Origin: Parvularcula sp.
Lineage (GTDB): Bacteria > Pseudomonadota > Alphaproteobacteria > Caulobacterales > Parvularculaceae
Assembly: GCA_002704915.1 (NCBI GenBank)
Contig: PAIP01000034.1
Span: 131,827 to 195,826 of the forward strand
DNA length: 64,000 bases
Direction: 5' to 3'
Below the pieces are notes generated by a model, which had not been told where the DNA came from, searched no databases, and saw nothing but the letters and a program-made list of their open reading frames with translations. The translations under genes and the position numbers were made by a program. Within the stretch, counting starts at the first letter, position 1, and the number at the start of each line of letters is the position of its first letter. Positions 1-9,383 of the stretch are shown here, piece by piece.

Positions 1-1074
1 ATGGGCGCCTTTCTTGGCGCTTTCGGAGAAGAGAATGCCGTTATTGGCGAGAATGCCCACGGGAAATCCATGCAGCCGGGCAAAGCCGGTGACAAGTGTT
101 GAGCCGTAAAGAGGCTTGAACTCATCGAAATCGGAACCGTCCACAAGACGCGCGATGATTTCGCGCGCATCATAGGGTTTGCGTCCCTCCGCTTCGACGA
201 CGCCGTAAAGTTCTTCCGGGTCGTAAAGAGGCGGATGCGGGTCCGCCATGACGATGTCACCGAGTTTCACCCAGTTGAGGCGGCCGACGATCTGGCGTGC
301 GATGCCCAGCGCGTGGTCGTCGTCTTCGGCGAGATGGTCGGCGACGCCGGAAATCCGAGTATGGGTGTCGCCGCCGCCGAGATCTTCGGCCGAAACGACT
401 TCGCCGGTCGCAGCTTTGACGAGCGGCGGGCCGCCGAGAAAAATCGTGCCCTGCTTCTTGACGATCACCGCTTCGTCCGACATCGCCGGGACATAGGCGC
501 CGCCGGCCGTGCAGGAGCCGTGGACAACAGCGATCTGCGGGATGCCTTTCGACGACATCTGCGCCTGATTGTAAAAGATGCGGCCGAAATCGTCCTTGTC
601 CGGAAAAACCTCGTCCTGCATGGGGAGGAACGCGCCGCCGCTCTCAACGAGATAGATGCAGGGCAGGCGGTTTTCGAGCGCGATCTCCTGCGCGCGCAAA
701 TGCTTCTTCACCGTCATGGGGTGATAGGTGCCGCCTTTCACCGTCGGGTCGTTGGCGACGATCATGCACTCGACATTAACGATGCGCCCGATGCCGGCGA
801 CGACGCCGGCGCTCATCACGTCGCCCGAATACATGTCCCAGGCGGCGAACTGGCCGATTTCGAGAAACGGCGACCCCTGATCGAGAAGCCTCGTGACCCG
901 TTCTCTGGCGAGAAGCTTGCCGCGTGATTTGTGCCGCTCGGCGTAGCGCGCCCCGCCGCCCTCGGCCACGCGGTCCATATTGGCGCGGAGTTCGGAAACC
1001 AGGGCCCGCATGGCCTTATCATTGGCGGCAAAGCCCTCGGAACGGGGGTCGATTTTTGACTGTATGACCGCCAT
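1..1074 (-). CDS. mccB: Methylcrotonoyl-CoA carboxylase beta subunit (carboxyltransferase), 3' part cut by the window edge
   Basis: The reverse strand reads continuously for 358 codons from an ATG at 1074-1072 to the window edge. The protein opens [15 protein letters not shown] and contains carboxyltransferase features: [10 protein letters not shown] near residue 50, the acyl-CoA-binding [12 protein letters not shown] stretch, [14 protein letters not shown] and [14 protein letters not shown]. This family is the biotin-dependent carboxyltransferase subunit that converts 3-methylcrotonyl-CoA to 3-methylglutaconyl-CoA in leucine breakdown. Full-length members are about 535 residues, so roughly a third is missing. 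A GGAGAGG ribosome site lies just before the start. The gene is divergent from isovaleryl-CoA dehydrogenase, the preceding enzyme of the same pathway, which supports the substrate choice over propionyl- or geranyl-CoA carboxylase. Confidence 0.93.
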   Translation of the reverse strand, partial: MAVIQSKIDPRSEGFAANDKAMRALVSELRANMDRVAEGGGARYAERHKSRGKLLARERVTRLLDQGSPFLEIGQFAAWDMYSGDVMSAGVVAGIGRIVNVECMIVANDPTVKGGTYHPMTVKKHLRAQEIALENRLPCIYLVESGGAFLPMQDEVFPDKDDFGRIFYNQAQMSSKGIPQIAVVHGSCTAGGAYVPAMSDEAVIVKKQGTIFLGGPPLVKAATGEVVSAEDLGGGDTHTRISGVADHLAEDDDHALGIARQIVGRLNWVKLGDIVMADPHPPLYDPEELYGVVEAEGRKPYDAREIIARLVDGSDFDEFKPLYGSTLVTGFARLHGFPVGILANNGILFSESAKKGAH

Positions 1075-1169
1075 TGGCCTCTCCGGGACCTCCCTGTCTG
1101 TTCGCGTCATCCGCAGGACCAGCCTTTCAGGGCCCCGGACGGCGCTCAAATTCTTTCTTTCCCAGCCTT

Positions 1170-1207
1170 TTATCATGGGTTGTCCGACAATCTCAAGATA
1201 TGATAAT
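1170..1207 (+). promoter_or_regulatory. Candidate promoter and FadR-type operator of the leucine-catabolism operon
   Basis: TTGTCCGACAA at 1180-1190 is a perfect inverted repeat fitting the TNGT-N3-ACNA pattern typical of FadR-subfamily GntR repressors. It overlaps a plausible -35 (TTGTCC, 1180-1185) placed 16 bases before GATAAT (1202-1207). A second inverted pair, TTATCAT at 1170-1176 and ATGATAA at 1200-1206, brackets it. A GntR regulator is encoded just downstream at 2450. The operator role is inference. Confidence 0.5.
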
Positions 1208-1270
1208 AGGAGGAAAGTCAAGAAATCATCACCGGCCCGAACTTGGGGGAGCCGGCGGAGGAGACATTCC

Positions 1271-2443
1271 ATGGCTCGCTTGAACAGCCTTGCCTTCAAT
1301 TTCGGTCTCGATGCGGAAATCGAGGAAATGCGCGACATGATCGCCCGCTGGGTCGATGATCGGCTCGCGCCGCGCGCGGCGGAGATCGACGAAAAGAATG
1401 AATTCCCGCGCGACCTCTGGCCGGAGCTTGGGGAGCTCGGACTTCTTGGCATCACCGCCGATCCGGATTTCGGCGGCACGGGGCTCGGCTATCTGGCGCA
1501 TTGTGTCGCCATGGAGGAAATCTCGCGCGGTTCAGGTTCCGTGGGGCTTTCCTATGGCGCCCATTCCAATCTCTGCGTGAACCAGATCAGCCTCAACGCA
1601 TCAAAGGAACAGAAAGAAAAATATTTGCCGAAACTGATCTCGGGGGACCATCTGGGCGCGCTTGCCATGTCCGAGCCGGGCGCCGGGTCCGATGTCGTCT
1701 CGATGAAGCTGAAGGCCGAGAAGAAGGGCGACCGCTACATCCTCAACGGCAACAAGATGTGGATCACCAACGGGCCCACGGGCGATGTTATCGTCGTCTA
1801 CGCAAAGACCGACCCGGAAAAAGGCTCGCGCGGCATATCGGCGTTTATCGTCGAGAAAGGCTTCAAGGGGTTTTCGACCGCGCAGAAGCTCGACAAGCTC
1901 GGCATGCGCGGCTCCGACACGGGCGAGCTCGTTTTTGAAGACTGCGAAGTGCCGGCGGAAAATCTGATGGGCTCCGAAGGCGATGGCGTGCGCATCCTGA
2001 TGAGCGGGCTCGACTACGAGCGTACAGTGCTTTCGGCGGGTTCGCTCGGCATCATGCAGGCCTGCATGGATGTCGTCGTTCCTTACATTCACGACCGTAA
2101 GCAGTTCGGAAAATCCATCGGCGAGTTCCAGCTCGTGCAGGGCAAGGTCGCCGACATGTACACCACCATGAACGCCTGCAAGGCCTATGTTTATGCGGTG
2201 GCGCAAGCCTGCGACCGCGGCGAGACCACGCGCCAGGATGCGGCGGGCTGCATTCTTTATGCGGCGGAAAAGGCGACCCAGGTGGCGCTCGACGCAATCC
2301 AGCTCCTCGGCGGCAATGGCTATATCAACGAATATCCGACGGGCCGCTTGCTTCGCGATGCGAAGCTCTATGAGATCGGCGCCGGCACCAGCGAGATCCG
2401 CCGTATGCTGATCGGCCGGGAAATTTTTCAAAAGAGCGCGTAA
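1271..2443 (+). CDS. ivd: Isovaleryl-CoA dehydrogenase
   Basis: A flavin-dependent acyl-CoA dehydrogenase of 390 residues, the usual length. It should oxidise isovaleryl-CoA to 3-methylcrotonyl-CoA, the substrate of the divergent carboxylase. The start at 1271 is chosen for the GGAGGAG site seven bases upstream and the [11 protein letters not shown] opening, although the frame is open further 5'. Visible features are [12 protein letters not shown] (FAD/substrate loop), the WITNG motif and the C-terminal [12 protein letters not shown]. In isovaleryl-CoA dehydrogenases the catalytic Glu sits in the helix reading LDYER (Glu250 here), while the position used by medium-chain enzymes is replaced by Gly. 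Both hold here, which separates it from short- and medium-chain enzymes. It is the first gene of an operon with the GntR regulator, six bases downstream. Confidence 0.93.
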   Translation: MARLNSLAFNFGLDAEIEEMRDMIARWVDDRLAPRAAEIDEKNEFPRDLWPELGELGLLGITADPDFGGTGLGYLAHCVAMEEISRGSGSVGLSYGAHSNLCVNQISLNASKEQKEKYLPKLISGDHLGALAMSEPGAGSDVVSMKLKAEKKGDRYILNGNKMWITNGPTGDVIVVYAKTDPEKGSRGISAFIVEKGFKGFSTAQKLDKLGMRGSDTGELVFEDCEVPAENLMGSEGDGVRILMSGLDYERTVLSAGSLGIMQACMDVVVPYIHDRKQFGKSIGEFQLVQGKVADMYTTMNACKAYVYAVAQACDRGETTRQDAAGCILYAAEKATQVALDAIQLLGGNGYINEYPTGRLLRDAKLYEIGAGTSEIRRMLIGREIFQKSA

Positions 2444-2449
2444 CTTTTT

Positions 2450-3175
2450 ATGAGCAGCCACAAATTCAAGACGCTCGACCGCGAACCCGTCTATGTGAAG
2501 GTGAGCCGCGCCATCGAGCAGGAGATCGTCTCCGGCGCGCTGCCCGAAGGCGCGCTGTTGCCGACGGAAGGCGAGCTTTGCGAACAGTTCGGGGTGACGC
2601 GGTCTTCCGTGCGCGAGGGCATAAGGCTGTTAGAGCAATCGGGCCTGGTGGAGCGCGGGCCCGCCAAGCGCCTTGTGGTGCGCGCGCCGAAAATTTCCGA
2701 AATCGCGGCGACGGCGAGCCGCAGCCTCGCCCATGGCGGCGCCACCTTCCGCGAGGTGTGGGAAACATTGGCGCTTTTCTATCCCCAGGCGGCGCGACTC
2801 GCTGCGACACGCCTTGCCCCCGATGCCATCGGTGAGCTTAAAGACATTAATCAGCGCCTGCGCGACAGTGAAAACGGCGATGTGACGGTCGACAGCGCCG
2901 TGGCGTTTTTCCAGACCATCGCCGCCGGTCTCGACAACCGGGTGATGCTCGCCATGCTGCAGTCGCTCAACATCATGATCGGGGCGAGCCTCGCGCATGT
3001 GATTGGCGAGACGCCGCGGGCGAAAACCCGCATCGTGGAAGCGCAGCAAAAAATCATCGCCGCCCTTGAGGCAGGCGATGAAGACAAGGCGGCGGAATGG
3101 ATGTCCCGCCATATGGACGATCTCATGCGCGGCTATCAGGTGGCGAAGGCCGATCTTGACGCGCGCATTCTTTAG
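2450..3175 (+). CDS. GntR-family transcriptional regulator, FadR subfamily (FCD domain)
   Basis: A 241-residue regulator with an N-terminal winged helix (residues about 12-80, including VKVSRAIEQEIVSGALPEG and FGVTRSSVREGIRLL) and an all-helical C-terminal FCD-type ligand domain from about residue 100. FCD regulators usually bind acyl-CoA or organic acids and repress catabolic genes. It follows ivd by six bases, so the two are co-transcribed, and the divergent promoter region carries a FadR-type inverted repeat at 1180-1190. Local autoregulation of leucine catabolism is therefore likely. The ligand is unknown; isovaleryl-CoA or a related acyl-CoA is a guess from context. The start has little Shine-Dalgarno signal, in keeping with coupling to the upstream stop. 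Confidence 0.85.
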   Translation: MSSHKFKTLDREPVYVKVSRAIEQEIVSGALPEGALLPTEGELCEQFGVTRSSVREGIRLLEQSGLVERGPAKRLVVRAPKISEIAATASRSLAHGGATFREVWETLALFYPQAARLAATRLAPDAIGELKDINQRLRDSENGDVTVDSAVAFFQTIAAGLDNRVMLAMLQSLNIMIGASLAHVIGETPRAKTRIVEAQQKIIAALEAGDEDKAAEWMSRHMDDLMRGYQVAKADLDARIL

Positions 3176-3245
3176 CAGTTCGCGCGCTTTTCCCACGCCC
3201 GCCCTCGTTTTATGATCGCGCCTCGCAACCGGCGAGGCGGTTTCC

Positions 3246-4082
3246 ATGAAAGTCATCCCCACGGGAGAATCTTGCGGCGCGCTTGTCACCGGCGTCGACC
3301 TTACGCATCCGCTTTCAGACAGGGTTGTTTCGGATATCCGCGCGGCGTGGCTTGAGCATCATGTGCTCGCCTTTCCCGATCAGGCGATGAGCGACGACGA
3401 TCTCGAACGCTTCACGCTGTATTTCGGCCCTTTCGGCGACGATCCGTTCATCGCACCGATCCCGGGGCGCAAACACATCATCGCCGTCAAACGCGAGGCG
3501 GACGAGACGTCGCCGATATTCGCCGAAAGCTGGCACACGGACTGGAGTTTTCAGGAGAAGCCGCCGGCGGGCACCTGTCTTTTCGGGATAACGATTCCGC
3601 CCCATGGCGGCGACACCCACTACGCGAACCAGCATCTGGCGCTTGAACGCATGCCGGATGAATTGCGCAAAAAACTCGAAGGTAAAATCGCCATTCACTC
3701 CGCGCGCATTCCTTATGCGAAAGGCGGCGTCTATGGCGACGAAGACAGGAAGACGCGGTCCATGGATATCCGTGCGTCGGATGACGCGCTGAAAGCGGAA
3801 TCCCGCCACCCGATCGTGGCCAAACATCCCGAGACTGGCCGGGAGAGGATTTACGGCTGCATCGGCTACATCACCGGCTTCGCCGAGATGGAGCCGGACG
3901 CTTCCATGGCGCTCCTCGCCGAACTCTATCAGTGGCAGACGCGCGAGGAATTCATCTACAAACACAAATGGAAGCCGAACATGCTTGTGATGTGGGACAA
4001 CCGATCGGTCCTTCACCGCGCGACCGGCGGTTATGAAGGCCATTCACGGCTGTTGCACCGTACGACCATCGGCGCGGGTTAG
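3246..4082 (+). CDS. TauD/TfdA-family 2-oxoglutarate-dependent dioxygenase
   Basis: A 278-residue cytosolic non-haem iron dioxygenase. The metal triad is visible: His97 and Asp99 in ESWHTDWSF, and distal His257 in [12 protein letters not shown], followed by the 2-oxoglutarate-binding Arg268 in [10 protein letters not shown]. The family hydroxylates taurine, 2,4-D and other carboxylates or sulfonates with loss of CO2 from 2-oxoglutarate. No sulfonate ABC transporter is adjacent, so the substrate cannot be assigned and the name taurine dioxygenase is not warranted. It stands 70 bases after the GntR gene with its own GAGGCGG site, and its stop overlaps the convergent thioesterase stop by four bases. 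Confidence 0.88.
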   Translation: MKVIPTGESCGALVTGVDLTHPLSDRVVSDIRAAWLEHHVLAFPDQAMSDDDLERFTLYFGPFGDDPFIAPIPGRKHIIAVKREADETSPIFAESWHTDWSFQEKPPAGTCLFGITIPPHGGDTHYANQHLALERMPDELRKKLEGKIAIHSARIPYAKGGVYGDEDRKTRSMDIRASDDALKAESRHPIVAKHPETGRERIYGCIGYITGFAEMEPDASMALLAELYQWQTREEFIYKHKWKPNMLVMWDNRSVLHRATGGYEGHSRLLHRTTIGAG

Positions 4083-4507
4083 GTGGTGATTTTTTCGAGC
4101 GCCGTGCGAAGCGCCGGCGGCAGGCTTGCCGGCCGCCGTGTTTCCCGGTCTACATAAACATGCACGAAGTGACCCTCTGCAGCGGGCGCGTCTTCGCCTT
4201 TTTTGATAATCGCCAATTCGTAGCGCACCGATGAATTGCCAATCTTCGCGACGCGAAGCGCGCCGTCGAGTTTTTGCGGAAATTCCAGCGGCGCGAAATA
4301 TTTGCAACCCGTCTCGACGACCAGGCCGATTACGGCTCCGTCATGAATATCGAGCGCGCCTTCCGCGATCAGATACTCGTTCACGATGGTGTCGAAATAA
4401 CCATAATAGGCGACGTTGTTCACATGGCCGTAAATGTCGTTGTCGGCCCAGCGCGTTTGCAGCGGCAGGACATGTCTGTAATCGGCGCGGGTCGTTTGAG
4501 TTTTCAT
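4079..4507 (-). CDS. Acyl-CoA thioesterase, hotdog fold (4HBT/YbgC type)
   Basis: A 142-residue single-domain hotdog protein. The motif [21 protein letters not shown] matches the 4-hydroxybenzoyl-CoA thioesterase signature in which the Asp acts on the thioester. Such enzymes release free acids from acyl- or aryl-CoA in the cytosol. The start at 4507 is preferred over an in-frame codon 45 bases upstream because its ATG overlaps the TGA of the DUF3052 gene (ATGA), indicating translational coupling. It is the last gene of the operon 6077-4079 (alcohol dehydrogenase, DUF3052, thioesterase). The substrate is not evident. Confidence 0.85.
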   Translation of the reverse strand: MKTQTTRADYRHVLPLQTRWADNDIYGHVNNVAYYGYFDTIVNEYLIAEGALDIHDGAVIGLVVETGCKYFAPLEFPQKLDGALRVAKIGNSSVRYELAIIKKGEDAPAAEGHFVHVYVDRETRRPASLPPALRTALEKITT

Positions 4508-4932
4508 TTCTTTCTGTCTTTCACCGGAATCACCAGTTTCAGCCCCGACCATGTTTCGTCAACCGCGCATACCTTGACGTCGACGAGGCCGGTTTCGAGG
4601 GCGAGCCGCCGCACCGTGTCTTCGGTGACGGAGGAGGGAACGCCGGAGGATTTTTTCGGCCAGGAAACCCAGATCATGCCGTCCTGGGCGAGTTCGTCTT
4701 TCAGCTTGGGCAAGGTGTTGGCGAGTTGCGCTGCGCTGGAGGTGAAGAAATGCGCATAGTCGTAAGGCCCGCCATTGACGCCGCGGGTCGTTTTCGCCGT
4801 TTTGACCCGGCCCCAATTCTTGAAGCCTGCAAGCGCCGGGATGGCGTCGGGAATCGCAACGAGCAGCGCCGCCTGTCCGTCCTTGACGCCGAGTTTTTTG
4901 AGGAGCGGCGTTCCGGAATATCCGGCGGTCAT
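4504..4932 (-). CDS. DUF3052-family protein
   Basis: A 142-residue soluble protein opening [19 protein letters not shown], the characteristic beginning of DUF3052 proteins, followed by a short alpha/beta domain with [10 protein letters not shown] near the middle and [11 protein letters not shown]. No catalytic motif is evident and the family function is unknown to me. Its ATG shares one base with the TGA of the upstream alcohol dehydrogenase (TGATG), and its own stop overlaps the thioesterase start, so all three are translated as a coupled unit. That coupling suggests a role with acyl or alcohol substrates of the neighbours. Confidence 0.8.
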   Translation of the reverse strand: MTAGYSGTPLLKKLGVKDGQAALLVAIPDAIPALAGFKNWGRVKTAKTTRGVNGGPYDYAHFFTSSAAQLANTLPKLKDELAQDGMIWVSWPKKSSGVPSSVTEDTVRRLALETGLVDVKVCAVDETWSGLKLVIPVKDRKK

Positions 4933-6077
4933 CAAAGAACTTCCGTATAGAGGGCCAGCGCGTCGTCATAAGTGACGGGACGCGGATTGTTTTTCATGAG
5001 GCGCTCGATCTTCGCAGCGTCCTCGGCGAGTTTCGGCAGGACATTATGCGAGACGCCCACATCTGAAAGCCGGTTTTTGACGCCGGTCGCGGCGCAGATC
5101 TCGACCATCTTTGCGACAAAGCTTTCGGCGCGCATTTGGAAATCGCCGGTTCCGTCAGCGCCGACAATATCGCCAAGCTCGGCGTAAAGGGGCGCTGCGG
5201 CGGGAATGTTGAACTTCAACACTGGCGCCAGCATCAGCGAATTGGCGAGCCCATGGGGCACATGAAAATGCACGCCGAGCGGATAGGCCATGGCGTGAAC
5301 AGCGGCGCAAGGCGCGTTCGCGAAGGCCTGCCCCGCCAGCATGGCGCCGAGCAGCATCGCCTCGCGCGCCTCAATGTCGTCGGGCGTATCGCAGGCGCGC
5401 TGAATATTGGCGGAAAGGAGCGCCAGCGCTTTTGTCGCCAGCGCGTCAGAGACCGGGTTTTTTTTCAGTTTCGTCGTATAGGCTTCGATGGCGTGGACCA
5501 TGGCGTCAATGCCGGTGGCGCTTGTGACATGGCGCGGTTTCGACAGGGTCAGCGAGGCGTCGAGGATAGCGAGGTCTGCATAAAGCTGCGGCCCCAGCAC
5601 GCCGACCTTTTGATCGTCTTCGGTGGTGATGACGGAGATATTGGTGACTTCGGAGCCGGTGCCGGCCGTGGTCGGGATCAGCGTCAGCGGAACGCGGTCC
5701 CCTTTCACTTGATCGATGCCGTATATCTCTTCGAGGCTTTGTGTTGAGTTGATGAGGCAGGCGATGACCTTGGCCGTATCCATGGAGGAGCCGCCGCCGA
5801 AACCGATGACGCCGTCGGCCTTGTGCGCCCGCGCCGCCTCGATGGCGCCCTTCACTACTTTCGCCGGCGGGTCCGCCTCGACCCCGTCGAATAGCGCGTA
5901 ATCGAGACCCGCCTTTTCGAGGCCTTTCAAAGCGCCGTCGATCAGCCCCGCGCTGATGACGCCCTTATCCGTGACGACAAAGGGCCGCGTCATGCGCGAT
6001 TTGACGATCTCGCCGAGCCGCGCCGCCGCGCCGGTTTCGAAAATGATGTTCGGGACGGTGTCGAAGGTGAAGTTCAT
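4932..6077 (-). CDS. Iron-containing alcohol dehydrogenase
   Basis: A 381-residue group III alcohol dehydrogenase. It shows the NAD-binding GFGGGSSMDTAK stretch (about residue 95), TTAGTGSEVT, and metal-ligand regions DAMVHAIEAYTTK and AVHAMAYPLGVHFHVPHG containing the conserved Asp and His residues. The family oxidises primary alcohols or reduces aldehydes with NAD(P)H; some members are maleylacetate or lactaldehyde reductases. The start at 6077 (MNFTFDTVPN) is chosen for a GGAG site about eight bases upstream; another in-frame start lies 15 bases earlier. It leads the coupled operon with DUF3052 and the thioesterase. A palindromic repeat sits just upstream at 6091-6147, so the promoter must lie inside or beyond that repeat. 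Confidence 0.88.
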   Translation of the reverse strand: MNFTFDTVPNIIFETGAAARLGEIVKSRMTRPFVVTDKGVISAGLIDGALKGLEKAGLDYALFDGVEADPPAKVVKGAIEAARAHKADGVIGFGGGSSMDTAKVIACLINSTQSLEEIYGIDQVKGDRVPLTLIPTTAGTGSEVTNISVITTEDDQKVGVLGPQLYADLAILDASLTLSKPRHVTSATGIDAMVHAIEAYTTKLKKNPVSDALATKALALLSANIQRACDTPDDIEAREAMLLGAMLAGQAFANAPCAAVHAMAYPLGVHFHVPHGLANSLMLAPVLKFNIPAAAPLYAELGDIVGADGTGDFQMRAESFVAKMVEICAATGVKNRLSDVGVSHNVLPKLAEDAAKIERLMKNNPRPVTYDDALALYTEVL

Positions 6078-6090
6078 TTCTTCTCCGCTC

Positions 6091-6147
6091 ATCCCCGCGA
6101 AAGCGGGGATCCATAAAACCTTGACTGGATTCCCGCTTGCGCGGGAA
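6091..6147. repeat. Paired-hairpin REP-like intergenic repeat
   Basis: Two perfect hairpins about 20 bases apart: CCCCGC-GAAA-GCGGGG at 6093-6108 and TTCCCGC-TTGC-GCGGGAA at 6130-6147, bracketed by ATCC and GGAT. This layout (ATCCCCGC...GCGGGGAT, TGGATTCCCGC) is a common dispersed repeat in alphaproteobacterial genomes. It lies between the alcohol dehydrogenase start and the amidohydrolase stop. Confidence 0.8.
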
Positions 6148-6168
6148 GGATCGGCGGGCGGGGAGGCT

Positions 6169-7923
6169 TCAATGAAACCTCACTAGCCGACCTGGCCGGG
6201 CCTTTGTCACTTCATCATTGGCGACGACCTGTTCGCCATTAACGAAAGTGGCGCGGTAGCCGGAGACGGGTTGTAACAGGCGCTGGCCGCCGGCGGGGAG
6301 GTCTTTCACCATGCGCGGCGGCCCTAAACGCAGCTTCTCATGATCAATGATGTTGATGTCGGCTCGCATGCCCACCTTCAAACGCCCGCGATCTTTCAGA
6401 CCCAGATAATCGGCGCCGTCGGCGGTGAGCATCTGGATCGCGCGGGACAGTGAAATCTTCCCGTGGTCACGATCGCGGCACCAATGCGTCAGCAGATAGG
6501 TTGGAAAACTCGCGTCGCAGATCGTGCCCACATGGGCGCCGCCGTCGGAAAGACCGGGCAGGGCCTTCGGATGGGTCAGCATGGCGTGGACATTGTCATA
6601 GTTGAACTCGGTATAGTTGTAGATGGGGAAATAGATGAGCTGCTTCCCGTCAAGCTCCAGAAGCGTGTCATAGAGTTTCTCCATCGCCGAAACGCCGTCG
6701 CGCCGGGCTTCGGCGCCTAAAGACTGATCCTGCGATTGTTCATAGTCAGGGTCTTCACCGAGGCGGAAGAATTTGTTGGCTACAAGCTCAATCGCCGCGA
6801 TCATGGTGTCGGCGATGGGCGGCACGGAGGAGCCGGGCCCCGCGAGCTTTACCGGCGTTTCGGAAAGGCATTTCTTTTTGAACTCCGGATCCCGCATGAT
6901 CGCGACCCGTTCTTCCAGCGGCTTGTCCTTGATGGCGATATAGCTCGGCTGCGCCATGATCGGGTGGAAGGTGCATTGCAGGCCCTGGAAGACGCCGATG
7001 GCCCGCGGCGCGACCTGCACGTTGAAATCGACGCCTTCCTTATTCAGACGGTCCGTTTCGTCGAGGATGCGTTTCCAGTCATTGGACGCCATGTCCCGCT
7101 GCATCAGGGAAATGGAGGCCGGCTTGCCATTCCCGGCGCGCACGAAACTCTCGACGATCTTGAACTCGTCGTGGAACTGGTCGCCCTCGCGCTCCAGATT
7201 GAAGTCGTTGACGATCTGAAGGACGCCGTGATCGAGATCGGCGAGGGCGCCGGCAAGCGCCGTCAGCTCTTTCTCGCTCGCTTCCGCGCTCGGCGTCCAC
7301 TCTCCGTCCGCGGTGCGGTGGACGTCGGTGCGGCCGATGGAAAAGCCGGCGGCGCCCGCCTCCATGGCTTCGCGCACAATTTTCTGCATTTGCGCGATGT
7401 CCTCATCGGTCGCCTGTTCATAGGCGCTGGCGCGTTCGCCCATGGCATAGACGCGCACCGGGTCGTGACCGATCATCACGCCGAAATCGATGGTGTGCGG
7501 CGTTGCGTCGATGGCGTCCATATATTCGGGGAAGCTTTCCCAGTCCCAGGTGAGGCCTTCATGCAGGGCGGTGCCGGGGATGTCTTCAACGCCTTCCATC
7601 AGGCGCACAAGCCGGTCGTGGTCCGACTTTTTCACCGGCGCAAAACCGACGCCGCAATTGCCCATGATGATGGTGGTGACGCCGTGATTGACCGAGGGCT
7701 TTAATTCCTGATCCCACGAAATCTGACCGTCATAATGGGTATGCAGGTCGATAAAGCCCGGCGTGACGATGGCGCCGTCTGCGTCGATCACCTGTTTCGC
7801 GTCGCCCGAACAGGCCCCGATTTCCGCGATCTTGCCGTCCTTCACGCCGATATTGGCGTGGACGGGCGCGCCGCCGTCGCCGTCATAGATAAGACCGCCG
7901 GTGATTTTGAAATCAAAAGTCAT
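6169..7923 (-). CDS. N-acyl-D-amino-acid deacylase family amidohydrolase
   Basis: A 584-residue cytosolic metal-dependent amidohydrolase of the D-aminoacylase/AtzF-like group (COG3653). It shows FIDLHTHYDGQISWD near residue 60 (HxH metal ligands), a TIM-barrel body, and PGLSDGGAHVG near residue 460 carrying the conserved Asp, followed by a beta-sandwich end reading GMRADINIID. The family hydrolyses N-acyl-D-amino acids or related amides. The start at 7923 (MTFDFKITGG) overlaps the stop of the upstream BASS transporter gene as ATGA. The last few codons lie next to the REP-like element at 6091-6147, so the C-terminus may have been altered by it. The transporter may import the substrate or export a product. 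Confidence 0.85.
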   Translation of the reverse strand: MTFDFKITGGLIYDGDGGAPVHANIGVKDGKIAEIGACSGDAKQVIDADGAIVTPGFIDLHTHYDGQISWDQELKPSVNHGVTTIIMGNCGVGFAPVKKSDHDRLVRLMEGVEDIPGTALHEGLTWDWESFPEYMDAIDATPHTIDFGVMIGHDPVRVYAMGERASAYEQATDEDIAQMQKIVREAMEAGAAGFSIGRTDVHRTADGEWTPSAEASEKELTALAGALADLDHGVLQIVNDFNLEREGDQFHDEFKIVESFVRAGNGKPASISLMQRDMASNDWKRILDETDRLNKEGVDFNVQVAPRAIGVFQGLQCTFHPIMAQPSYIAIKDKPLEERVAIMRDPEFKKKCLSETPVKLAGPGSSVPPIADTMIAAIELVANKFFRLGEDPDYEQSQDQSLGAEARRDGVSAMEKLYDTLLELDGKQLIYFPIYNYTEFNYDNVHAMLTHPKALPGLSDGGAHVGTICDASFPTYLLTHWCRDRDHGKISLSRAIQMLTADGADYLGLKDRGRLKVGMRADINIIDHEKLRLGPPRMVKDLPAGGQRLLQPVSGYRATFVNGEQVVANDEVTKARPGRLVRFH

Positions 7924-8846
7924 GTGCGTTTCCTGTGAGCCTTTTGAGAGTCGATTGTTCTGTAGAGAAGGATCATAACGCCCCCGGAAAAGAAGTGCCA
8001 AACGCCCCATACAGCGGCGATGGCCGCCGCGCCGCCAAGCCCCTTTAGCTGCGCCAGCAGAAGAACGATGGCGAGGCCAGCATTCTGGATGCCGACTTCG
8101 AAGGCGAGACTGCGGCGCCTTGGCGCGCTGGCGCCCAGAAGCCGCCCGACGCCGGCGCCCAGCGCGAAAGCCGCGCCGTTATGCAGGGCTACGGGTATGA
8201 GAATAAGCGACCAGGCGGGGAGGAGAGCGCCCGTCAGCTTGATGAAGCCGTCAAGAATGACGACGGCGAGAATGGCGGCGCCGAAGAGCGCGAGCGGCTT
8301 GCGGACTTTTTCCGCCGCTGCGGAGTAATAGCGTGCGGCGATCATGCCGAGGGTCAGGGGCGCGGCGAGCATGACTGTCGTCTGGAGGACAAAGGAGAGC
8401 CGGTCGAAATTGATGGTGTCGAGAAGCTCCGCCGTGGGCGGGTAGAGTGCGGACCAGAAAAGAATGGCGGCCGGCGTCCATAGGGCGGCGACGACGCTCG
8501 ACCCCGCCGTGAGAGAGACCGAATAGGCGGTGTCGCCGCGCGCGCTCCAGGTCATGAAATTCGATACATTGCCGCCGGGACAGGCGGCGACGACGATCAT
8601 GCCGAGCGCGATGGAGGGATGGGGGGCGAGGGCTGTGACGAGCAAAAGCGTCATCAGCGGCAGGCCGATCAGTTGCGCGGCGAGCCCGCCCCAGAACAGT
8701 TTCGGATCGCTGCGCAGAAAAGAAAAGTGCTCGGTTTTAAGGCCGAGCGCGATGGCGAAGATCATGATGATGATCGCCGCCGCCAAGAGTGCTTGCGACG
8801 AAGGCGATAGCGCGATCGTCAATTGATCGAGTGAGTCGGGGTTCAT
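7920..8846 (-). CDS. Bile acid:sodium symporter (BASS) family transporter
   Basis: A 308-residue inner-membrane protein with about nine or ten hydrophobic segments. The family motif is seen in IVVAACPGGNVSNFMTW, corresponding to the CPGG-xxSN sodium-site region, and GAAFALGAGVG follows in the second half. BASS proteins carry organic anions with sodium; pantoate, pyruvate and bile acids are known substrates of relatives. The gene is coupled by an ATGA overlap to the downstream D-aminoacylase-like gene, and it lies seven bases after the DUF3429 gene, so all three are one operon. The substrate is not defined by sequence. Confidence 0.87.
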   Translation of the reverse strand: MNPDSLDQLTIALSPSSQALLAAAIIIMIFAIALGLKTEHFSFLRSDPKLFWGGLAAQLIGLPLMTLLLVTALAPHPSIALGMIVVAACPGGNVSNFMTWSARGDTAYSVSLTAGSSVVAALWTPAAILFWSALYPPTAELLDTINFDRLSFVLQTTVMLAAPLTLGMIAARYYSAAAEKVRKPLALFGAAILAVVILDGFIKLTGALLPAWSLILIPVALHNGAAFALGAGVGRLLGASAPRRRSLAFEVGIQNAGLAIVLLLAQLKGLGGAAAIAAVWGVWHFFSGGVMILLYRTIDSQKAHRKRT

Positions 8847-8853
8847 AGCCGGA

Positions 8854-9336
8854 TCAGTAATAACCCCAAAGCAGAAGCCGGCTCATAATTAATAGCAGTG
8901 AGATGACCGCCCAGAAAGTGAGACGCAGCCGCAGCGCGCCATACCATTTCGGAAAGACGCCCGCACTGACGGCTGCAAGGTCCCGCAGCAGAAGGTAGCC
9001 CAGCAAGATCGCAATGATGAAATGGCGCCATGCGTCGCCGAGATAAAAGACGCTGTCGGGAATGATCGCTGCGAAGCTTACGAGCGTGATCAATTGCCCC
9101 GGAATAAAGGATTCCTGCAATTTCTGTCCCGGATTGAGCGTCGCCCCTGCTCCGGCGCCGGCGAGATAAGCGACAATGACAGCGCCATAGACAAGCGCGA
9201 TCTGTTGAAAATTAAGCGCGATATGTTGCGGAACGACGGCCGGGCTCAGCCACAGGGCCGAAGCGGCGAAAACGAAGGGCGCAAGGCCGTACAGGCCGAG
9301 CTGCGTCATCTCCGCTTTTTGCCGGTTCTTCGCCAT
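8854..9336 (-). CDS. DUF3429 family membrane protein
   Basis: A 160-residue inner-membrane protein with about five hydrophobic segments and the conserved end FPKWYGALRLRLTF that marks DUF3429. The start at 9336 (MAKNRQKAEM) is preferred to the longer reading because of a GGGAGGGG site five to eight bases upstream. The biochemical role of the family is unknown. It is the first gene of the operon with the BASS transporter and amidohydrolase. Confidence 0.8.
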   Translation of the reverse strand: MAKNRQKAEMTQLGLYGLAPFVFAASALWLSPAVVPQHIALNFQQIALVYGAVIVAYLAGAGAGATLNPGQKLQESFIPGQLITLVSFAAIIPDSVFYLGDAWRHFIIAILLGYLLLRDLAAVSAGVFPKWYGALRLRLTFWAVISLLLIMSRLLLWGYY

Positions 9337-9383
9337 TTGCCCCTCCCCAACGCCACTGACCCGGAGATCATAGACCAAAAAGC

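Noticed and set aside
6169-8010. Longer start (8010) for the D-aminoacylase-like protein
   Set aside because: The extra 29 residues overlap the transporter gene and lack family similarity; the ATGA overlap at 7923 is a better start.
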